From Reyranella sp. (GTDB lineage: Bacteria; Pseudomonadota; Alphaproteobacteria; Reyranellales; Reyranellaceae), in NCBI GenBank assembly GCA_016780605.1, contig JADHLS010000494.1, positions 1 to 5,120 on the forward strand: DNA of 5,120 nt, in the 5' to 3' direction. The number at the start of each line of letters is the position of its first letter. The first letter of the stretch is position 1. Shown here piece after piece: positions 1 to 4,094 of the stretch. The notes under the pieces were generated by a model. It did no database searches. It saw only the letters and a list, made by a program, of their open reading frames with translations, and had not been told where the DNA came from. The position numbers and the translations under genes were made by a program.

Positions 1-534
1 CTGCAGCACATCGAGTTCGAGGTGGTGGCAAGCCACACCCTCGCCAACCTGTCGCGCCGCGAGGCCGATCTCCTGATCCGCGAGCAGGTGCCGGAGCTCG
101 CCGGCATCGTCACGCGCAAGCTCTGCCACGTCGCCTACGCGATCTACGCGGCGCGCAAGCTCGAGGTGACGCACACCACGATGCCGGCATTGATCGACCT
201 GCCGTGGATCGGCTTCGACGACGACCACAGCTACATGCCGGGCCAACGCTGGATCCACGAGCAGATCGGCCGGCGGCCCGAGATCCGGGTCAACAACTGG
301 CTCGTCCTGCACGATGCGGTGCGCTCCGGAGCGGGCCTTGCCGTGCTGCCCTGCTACCTTGCCGACCAGGACGCCAGGCTGCAGCGCGTCGGCGGCGTGC
401 TGCCCGAGATCACCACCGAGCAGTGGCTGCTGGTGCACCGCGACCTGCGCGCCCTGCCGCGGGTGCGCGCCGTCATGGATGCGCTGGTCGAGCTCTTCCA
501 GCGCCATCGTTCGGTTCTCGAGGGGCGCGGCTGA
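1..534 (+). CDS. LysR-type transcriptional regulator, C-terminal effector-binding domain (5' partial)
   Basis: The frame is open from base 1 to the TGA at 532-534, giving 177 residues. The start and the N-terminal winged-helix DNA-binding domain lie outside the window. What is visible matches the second half of a LysR substrate-binding domain: the NLSRREADLLIR stretch (residues 16-27), typical of the strand where these proteins describe how the DNA-encoded fold begins its inducer cleft, then VRSGAGLAVLPCYLAD (about 107-122), the usual Gly-rich turn before the last strands, and the closing WLLVHRDLRALPRVRAVMDAL segment, where family members carry the 'hxdlrxxpRVRavxdfl' pattern. LysR proteins are cytoplasmic tetramers that bind a small co-inducer and activate a nearby, often divergent, promoter. 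Its stop overlaps the start of the downstream thioesterase, so the two are probably co-transcribed. The inducer cannot be deduced. An internal GTG at 22 is not a plausible start because it would remove the DNA-binding domain. Confidence 0.85.
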   Translation: MQHIEFEVVASHTLANLSRREADLLIREQVPELAGIVTRKLCHVAYAIYAARKLEVTHTTMPALIDLPWIGFDDDHSYMPGQRWIHEQIGRRPEIRVNNWLVLHDAVRSGAGLAVLPCYLADQDARLQRVGGVLPEITTEQWLLVHRDLRALPRVRAVMDALVELFQRHRSVLEGRG

Positions 535-932
535 TGAAGCAGATTCCATTGGGCGCTAAGGGAACCGCGGCGTTGCGGGTGCGGCCCGAGCATCTCGCCA
601 ATCGATTCAAGGATGCCATGCTGCCGCCAACGTTCGCGACGCCCATGATGATCCTGGTCATGGAGAACGCCGCGCTCAATGCCATCAAGCCGTACCTGGA
701 TGCCGGCGAAAGCGCCGTCGGCACGGCCGTCGACGTGAAGCACCTCGCGGCCACGCCTCTGGGCCACGACGTGCGCGCGACGGCCGAGGTGGTCGGCGTC
801 GAGGGCAAACGCATCGCCTTCAAGGTGTCGGCAAGCGACAACAAAGAGGAGATCGGCAGCGGCACTCACCAGCGAATCGTGATCGATCTCCGTTCGTTCA
901 ACGAACGCCTGGCCAAGAAGAGCGTGCCCTAG
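534..932 (+). CDS. FlK-like hotdog-fold acyl-CoA thioesterase
   Basis: This 132-residue protein has the length and fold of fluoroacetyl-CoA thioesterase FlK of Streptomyces cattleya. From my memory of FlK, the two align without gaps over most of their length with an offset of six residues. The catalytic triad Thr42/Glu50/His76 of FlK corresponds to Thr36 (FATP), Glu44 (MENA) and His70 (VKHLAATP). Gly63 sits in VGTAV like FlK Gly69, and Arg114 in the conserved EIGSGTHQR block matches FlK Arg120. The reaction is hydrolysis of a short acyl-CoA in the cytoplasm; the protein is probably a dimer. The two phenylalanines forming FlK's hydrophobic gate (33 and 36) are replaced by Asp27 and Leu30, so fluoroacetyl-CoA specificity should not be assumed. 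The chosen ATG overlaps the LysR stop as ATGA and has AGGGG (521-525) eight bases upstream, inside the regulator gene. A longer open frame from 204 overlaps LysR and lacks homology, so it was not used. Confidence 0.9.
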   Translation: MKQIPLGAKGTAALRVRPEHLANRFKDAMLPPTFATPMMILVMENAALNAIKPYLDAGESAVGTAVDVKHLAATPLGHDVRATAEVVGVEGKRIAFKVSASDNKEEIGSGTHQRIVIDLRSFNERLAKKSVP

Positions 933-954
933 CGCTCCGTGCGGGCTGAGATCG

Positions 955-1038
955 CCACCGGCCGCGTCGGCGCAACTCGGGAACGACCGTCTCGATGAAC
1001 CGGTTCATGCCCTTGGGGAAGAAGCGGCGCCAGCTCGG
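955..1038 (-). pseudogene. Possible remnant of the C-terminus of a luciferase-like (LLM) flavin monooxygenase
   Basis: On the minus strand, with codons starting at 1038, the translation includes FFPKG followed by MNRFIETVVPELRRRG and RW. This closely resembles the last helix of luciferase-like flavin-dependent monooxygenases, where a 'GxxxFVdxVVPELQRRGLFR' pattern is followed by an 'YEGxTLRxxLGL' ending. Here the similarity stops after RGRW: the residues that follow do not match, and the frame runs on into the thioesterase gene without a stop. No start or upstream body exists, because the amidohydrolase gene occupies the upstream DNA in another frame. The fragment lies just downstream of the amidohydrolase on the same strand, so it may mark a monooxygenase gene that once followed it and was deleted. 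The match is from memory of the family pattern and covers only about 25 residues; chance is possible. Confidence 0.38.
995..1008. repeat. Perfect 14-bp palindrome between convergent genes
   Basis: ATGAACCGGTTCAT is its own reverse complement over all 14 bases, with no spacer. It sits in the gap between the thioesterase and amidohydrolase stops, within the putative monooxygenase remnant. It has no T-tract and no loop, so it is not an intrinsic terminator. It could be a binding site for a dimeric protein, or simply a chance consequence of the remnant's codons. Confidence 0.6.
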
Positions 1039-1049
1039 CACGCCCAAGG
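1011..1049. repeat. 7-bp inverted repeat in the convergent intergenic gap
   Basis: CCTTGGG (1011-1017) and CCCAAGG (1043-1049) are exact reverse complements separated by 25 bases. They could form a stem near the 3' ends of both converging transcripts. No run of T follows on either strand, so it does not meet the usual description of an intrinsic terminator. No other terminator was found for either gene. Confidence 0.4.
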
Positions 1050-1058
1050 ACACTGGCT

Positions 1059-2804
1059 CTATTCGGCGGCGAGCTGCTGCCCGGATTGCTGATCTGGCTC
1101 CTGGGGGCCGCGAACCAGGCGGCCGGGCAGGGCGCCGGTCGCCTCGCCTTCGCGGTAGACTGGCGTGCCGGAGAGGATCGTCGCTACGTAACCCTCGGTG
1201 CGCTGGTTCAGCCGCCGCCCGCCAGCCGGAAGGTCATAGACCACGTGCAACGGGCCGACGTTCAGGCGGTTGTAGTCGATCACGTTGAGGTCGGCCTTGT
1301 AGCCAGGTGCGATCACGCCGCGGTCGTTGAGACCTATGGTGCGCGCCGGGTCGCTCGAGAGTCGTTTGACGACCCATTCGATCGGCATCTTTTCGCCGCG
1401 CGTGCGGTCGCGCGTCCAGTGCGTGATGGTGTAGGTCGTGGTCGAGGAATCGCAGATGAAGCTGTAGTGGGCGCCGCCGTCGCCCAAGCCCATCACCGTG
1501 TTGGGGTGCTTCATCATCTCGAGGCAGGCGTCGAGGTTGCCATCGACATAGTTGGTGACCGGTCGGAACAGGATGGTCGTGCCGCCGTCCTTCAGGAGCA
1601 GGTCGTAGACGAACTCTTCCACCGGCACGCCGGCTGCCTTTGCGCGGGCTGCCATGCTCGCCTCCAGCGGCGGCTCGTAGTTCGGCGGGGTGCCGAGCTC
1701 GAAGATGCGGTCCCAGGTGTTGAGGCGCCGTTCGAGTGACGCGTCGGGCGTCTTCTCGGCAAGGATCGCGGCCCGCACAGCCGGATCCTGGAGGCGTTGC
1801 AGCCGCTCCTCGAACGGTAGGTTGGCGATCGCCTTGTAGCTCGGCCGCTCGCAGAACGGATTGAGCGAAATCTCGAAGCCGAAATTGATGCCGATCTGCC
1901 GGCCCATGATCTGCGCCAGGAGCTTGACGCCATCCTTGTTGGCGTCCTCGATCATGTCGAGCAGCAGCTTCCAATGGCCGGGCTTGCCTTCGCGCTGGGC
2001 CAGCGTGAGGCTCATCGGCCGGCCCGAGCGCGCCGCGACCCGGCGCAGCCGGGTCAGCTCCTCGACCGGATCGTCGAAGTCCGTGATGATCTGCACCCAG
2101 CCCTTGCCGGTCTTGCCCACGGCCTCGGCGATGACGGCGAGTTCTTCCTCCGCCGAGGCGAGGGTCGGCGTGGGCTTGCCGGCCAGGGTCTTGTGGGCGA
2201 TGGCGTTCGAGGTGGAGAAGCCGAGCGCCCCTGCCTCGATTCCTTCCGCCACCAGCCGAGCCATCTCCCGGCGATCCTCATCGGTCGCTGGCTCCCGGTC
2301 GGCGCCGCGCTGGCCCATGACGTAGACCCGGATCGCGGCATGCGGCACCTGGGTCACGATATCGACGTCATACTGCCGTTCGCCGAGGCGATTCATGAAG
2401 TCGGGGAAGGTCTCCCAGTTCCAGGGCAGGCCCTCGGTCATGACGACCTCGGGGATGTCCTCCACGCCCTCCATCAGCGCCACCAGGACCTCGCGCTCGT
2501 GCGGCTTGCAGGGCGCGAAGCCGACGCCGCAGTTGCTCATCATGACCGTGGTGACGCCGTTCCAGGAGGACGGGTCGAGCCGGTTGCTCCAGATCGCCTG
2601 GGCATCGTAGTGGGTGTGGATGTCGACGAAGCCCGGGGTGACCAGCAGCCCCTTCGCATCGATCTCCTGGTCCGCCTTGATGGTGACGGTGCCGACCTCG
2701 ACGATCTTGCCGTCGACCACGGCGACGTCTCCGACAAAGGGCTTCCTGCCCGTGCCGTCGACGATCGTTCCACCGCGTATGACCAGACTGGAAGCTTGGG
2801 ACAT
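1059..2804 (-). CDS. N-acyl-D-amino-acid deacylase-like amidohydrolase (amidohydrolase family 3)
   Basis: The product is 581 residues, somewhat longer than classical D-aminoacylases of about 480. The N-terminal beta-sandwich begins LVIRGGTIVDGTG (residues 7-19). The metal-binding barrel starts with GFVDIHTHYDAQ (His63, His65), followed by Cys92 in SNCGVGFAP. The His65-to-Cys92 spacing equals that from His69 to Cys96 in Alcaligenes D-aminoacylase. GLGDGGAH (Asp442, His446) carries the catalytic Asp. The C-terminal part returns to the sandwich with GVIAPGYKADLNVID and ends near LPGRLVRG plus a polar tail. Such enzymes hydrolyse the amide of N-acylated D-amino acids or related amides in the cytoplasm. 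The two further zinc ligands of D-aminoacylase (His220 and His250) appear replaced: the matching strands read WVQIITDF (236-243) and MSLTLAQ (264-270). Substrate is therefore uncertain. The ATG at 2804 is preferred to one 20 codons upstream because a strong ribosome binding site precedes it and homology starts there. Confidence 0.92.
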   Translation of the reverse strand: MSQASSLVIRGGTIVDGTGRKPFVGDVAVVDGKIVEVGTVTIKADQEIDAKGLLVTPGFVDIHTHYDAQAIWSNRLDPSSWNGVTTVMMSNCGVGFAPCKPHEREVLVALMEGVEDIPEVVMTEGLPWNWETFPDFMNRLGERQYDVDIVTQVPHAAIRVYVMGQRGADREPATDEDRREMARLVAEGIEAGALGFSTSNAIAHKTLAGKPTPTLASAEEELAVIAEAVGKTGKGWVQIITDFDDPVEELTRLRRVAARSGRPMSLTLAQREGKPGHWKLLLDMIEDANKDGVKLLAQIMGRQIGINFGFEISLNPFCERPSYKAIANLPFEERLQRLQDPAVRAAILAEKTPDASLERRLNTWDRIFELGTPPNYEPPLEASMAARAKAAGVPVEEFVYDLLLKDGGTTILFRPVTNYVDGNLDACLEMMKHPNTVMGLGDGGAHYSFICDSSTTTYTITHWTRDRTRGEKMPIEWVVKRLSSDPARTIGLNDRGVIAPGYKADLNVIDYNRLNVGPLHVVYDLPAGGRRLNQRTEGYVATILSGTPVYREGEATGALPGRLVRGPQEPDQQSGQQLAAE

Positions 2805-2811
2805 CGAGGAC

Positions 2812-2818
2812 CCTCCTT
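2812..2818 (-). promoter_or_regulatory. Strong Shine-Dalgarno site of the amidohydrolase gene
   Basis: On the minus strand AAGGAGG lies seven bases before the ATG at 2804. This full-consensus site fixes the start and rules out the alternative upstream ATG at 2864, whose extra 20 residues (beginning MLDGDEATFSV) do not resemble the family. Confidence 0.85.
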
Positions 2819-2856
2819 GGCAAACGAAGCATACGGAGAATGTCGCCTCGTCGCCA

Positions 2857-2871
2857 TCAAGCATCGTGCCA
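2857..2871 (-). promoter_or_regulatory. Possible sigma-54-type promoter upstream of the amidohydrolase
   Basis: The minus strand reads TGGCACGATGCTTGA. Compared with the sigma-54 consensus TGGCACG-N4-TTGC, the -24 half is complete and the spacing is right, but the last base of the -12 element is A instead of C. The element ends 52 bases before the start codon, leaving room for a leader and the ribosome binding site. No good sigma-70 -35/-10 pair was found by eye in the same stretch. The -12 C is normally highly conserved, so this remains tentative. Confidence 0.3.
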
Positions 2872-2972
2872 TTTGCATGAACGAATCCCGCAAGCTGGCC
2901 TGCAGGACTGCATCGATGCTCCTAAGGCCACTGACTCACGACGAATGCCGCTCTCGTAGGCACATCGCGAGC

Positions 2973-2989
2973 CCAAGGACGTCCCTTGG
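2973..2989. repeat. 17-bp interrupted dyad, possible operator or activator site
   Basis: CCAAGG-ACGTC-CCTTGG has two exact 6-bp arms around a 5-base centre. It sits about 100 bases upstream of the sigma-54-like element and 169 bases upstream of the amidohydrolase start. No T-tract follows on either strand, so a terminator role is unlikely. A binding site for a dimeric regulator is the simplest reading, but this is inference. Confidence 0.45.
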
Positions 2990-3159
2990 TTGTACGGTCA
3001 TGTAAAATTCGACTCGCCCTCCCGGCGACACGTCCGCCGAATAGAAGCGGCGTGCCATGTGGTGCCGGTGTCGAACCGATCCCGCTGAATGTTTTTGCTG
3101 CAGCCAGCCTCTGCGAGGGCAAGTCGAGGAGGCAGCGCGAGGCAGCGGGCCGTCGTGCC

Positions 3160-3543
3160 TCAGGGGCCCGGAGAGGCGGCCTCTTCGCCCCAGGCACACA
3201 GCGCCGCCACGATCTTCAGCAGGGACGAGCCCCTCGCCGTCGCCCTGTAGACCGGGCGATGGTCCGCCTTGTCGTCCTTGGCGATCAATCCCTCGCGCCT
3301 GAGCTCGCGCAGGCGCCCCGCGAGGACGTGGTCGGACAGGCTCGGGTGCGCGCGCTTCAGCTCGGCGAAGGTCCGCGCGCCGCTATCGATCGAAAACAGG
3401 ATGGACATCTTCCAACGCAGCGAGATGCGCGCGATCACCTCGTTGGCCACGCAGGACTGCGCAAGCCGCTGCTGGTTGAGGAAGTTCGCCGAGCCGAGCT
3501 TGCGGCCGGGGCCGCTCACTTTCGAATGAGTATCGACTTGCAT
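3160..3543 (-). CDS. HxlR-family winged-helix transcriptional regulator
   Basis: The 127-residue product has the usual HxlR length and layout. Cys31 opens the domain (CVANEVIARI), where the family normally has 'CPVxxaLdvIGGKW'. Here the GGKW part reads SLRWKMSILF (41-50). The recognition region follows, with RTFAELKRAHPSLSDHVLAGRLRELRREGLI (57-87 in pieces), then a wing ending in RPVYRATARG, and a dimerisation helix with ALCAWGEE. HxlR proteins are cytoplasmic dimers that often sense reactive aldehydes, quinones or oxidants through the N-terminal Cys and control a divergent detoxification gene. The divergent VOC gene fits that pattern. ATG 3543 is chosen because TAGGA lies eight bases upstream and it gives the family length; an ATG at 3588 would leave only six bases to the divergent start. 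The Pro after the Cys and both Gly residues are missing. Confidence 0.9.
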   Translation of the reverse strand: MQVDTHSKVSGPGRKLGSANFLNQQRLAQSCVANEVIARISLRWKMSILFSIDSGARTFAELKRAHPSLSDHVLAGRLRELRREGLIAKDDKADHRPVYRATARGSSLLKIVAALCAWGEEAASPGP

Positions 3544-3594
3544 CGGGCCAGTCCTAGGTTTGTGCGGAACATCGACAACACGAGACATCCGCCC
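3544..3594. promoter_or_regulatory. Divergent intergenic control region of the HxlR/VOC pair
   Basis: Fifty-one bases separate the two starts. Two features could be operators: an inverted pair GCGGA (3564-3568) and TCCGC (3588-3592), and the first copy (3567-3578, GAACATCGACAA) of a direct repeat whose second copy (3597-3608, GAACATCGTCAA) begins inside the VOC start codon. Both promoters must overlap here or lie within the facing genes. No strong -35/-10 pair is evident on either strand; on the minus strand TTGTCG and TAGGAC at a 16-base spacing are a weak candidate. Confidence 0.45.
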
Positions 3595-3969
3595 ATGAAC
3601 ATCGTCAATGTCATCTTCCCGGTCGTCGTTGAAAATCTTGCCGCACAAAAGGCTGCGTCCGACTACTACCAGCGTGCCCTCGGCCTGCCGGTGAAAGCAG
3701 AGTTTCAGCACGCGGGGTTCACCGTCTCGTGGCTGGGGCCGATGGTCGTCGTCGGGGCGGACGATCCCGCCGCGCTCGAGGTCGCCCGCCAGGTCGACGC
3801 CATCTTCGTCGTCGACGATCTCGAGGAGGCGTGGCAGCAGGTCCGGTCCGAATCACAGGTATTGATCGAGCCCGAGACCGTGCCGACCGGTGGTCGCTTC
3901 GTCGTGCGCCACACCGGGGGAGACGGACGCGTGATCGAGTATCTCGATCTGCGCGACGCCGGCGCCTGA
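3595..3969 (+). CDS. VOC-superfamily (glyoxalase/dioxygenase fold) protein
   Basis: The 124-residue protein has the beta-alpha-beta-beta-beta repeat of the vicinal oxygen chelate fold. The first module runs through NVIFPVVVENLAAQKAASDY with YYQRALGLPV (24-33), the usual 'FYxdvLGlpv' helix end. The second starts near VDAIFVVDDLEEAWQQVR (67-84) and ends GRVIEYLDLRD (111-121), where Glu115 is the conserved terminal metal ligand. The first strand lacks the usual His or Gln ligand (Phe8-Pro9 here) and the second module has Asp68 where a His is common, so metal binding is doubtful. Members include glyoxalases, ring-cleaving dioxygenases and antibiotic-binding proteins; the substrate here is unknown. 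It is divergent from the HxlR regulator and probably under its control. ATG 3595 begins where family similarity begins; upstream ATGs in the same open frame overlap the regulator. The ribosome binding site is weak. Confidence 0.85.
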   Translation: MNIVNVIFPVVVENLAAQKAASDYYQRALGLPVKAEFQHAGFTVSWLGPMVVVGADDPAALEVARQVDAIFVVDDLEEAWQQVRSESQVLIEPETVPTGGRFVVRHTGGDGRVIEYLDLRDAGA

Positions 3970-4080
3970 GACGCCATTTGTTGGACGGTCTGGATCGATC
4001 CCAAGGAGCAGTTGCGGACAAATCACATGGTGCGAGGCGCGATCATCGACTAGAAGGGCATCAATTCGGGGAGGACTCTG

Positions 4081-4086
4081 GGAGGG
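4081..4086 (+). promoter_or_regulatory. Shine-Dalgarno site of the substrate-binding protein gene
   Basis: GGAGGG lies eight bases before the ATG at 4095 and supports that start. The rest of the 125-base gap after the VOC gene (3970-4094) holds a 10-bp palindrome GGATCGATCC (3992-4001) and no clear promoter or terminator. Confidence 0.7.
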
Positions 4087-4094
4087 TGTCCAAA

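Larger units (their letters stand above)
2819..3159. other. 341-base stretch without a convincing gene
   Basis: This lies between the amidohydrolase ribosome binding site and the stop of the HxlR gene. It contains the sigma-54-like element, the 17-bp dyad at 2973-2989, a two-copy repeat of GAGGCAGCG (3129-3137 and 3139-3147, period 10), and a locally AT-rich patch with TAAAAT (3003-3008). A 40-codon minus-strand open frame starting at 3058 (beginning MARRFYSADV) has no ribosome binding site and no recognised relative. No RNA gene or intrinsic terminator was recognised. Its regular base composition is less GC-rich than the neighbouring genes, as expected for non-coding DNA. Confidence 0.6.

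Noticed and set aside
2881..2951. ACGAATCCCGC and ACGAATGCCGC, an 11-base near repeat 60 bases apart
   Set aside because: One mismatch over 11 bases, no symmetry and no relation to a recognised promoter element; expected by chance at this level.
1974..3005. 343-codon open frame on the + strand opposite the amidohydrolase
   Set aside because: It is antisense to a clear enzyme gene, its translation is low-complexity (rich in Arg, Gly, Ala, Asp, His) and unlike any family known to me. Long antisense frames are common in GC-rich genes.
3060..3095. Minus-strand GGTTCGACACC resembling a tRNA T-loop
   Set aside because: Only about four stem pairs form, and no anticodon arm, D arm or matching acceptor stem could be laid out around it.
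3083..3118. Run of five T beside GC-rich inverted bases (TTTTTGCTGCAGCCAGC), considered as a terminator
   Set aside because: On the + strand the T-run precedes rather than follows the potential hairpin, and on the - strand it would be an A-run. Neither orientation works.
2986..3594. Long N-terminal extension of the VOC frame
   Set aside because: The frame is open upstream only by chance and runs antisense through the whole HxlR gene; similarity to VOC proteins starts at the ATG at 3595.
4027..4053. Eight-codon open frame (MVRGAIID) before the substrate-binding protein, considered as a leader peptide
   Set aside because: It has no properly spaced ribosome binding site, no run of regulatory codons, and no attenuator hairpins follow.
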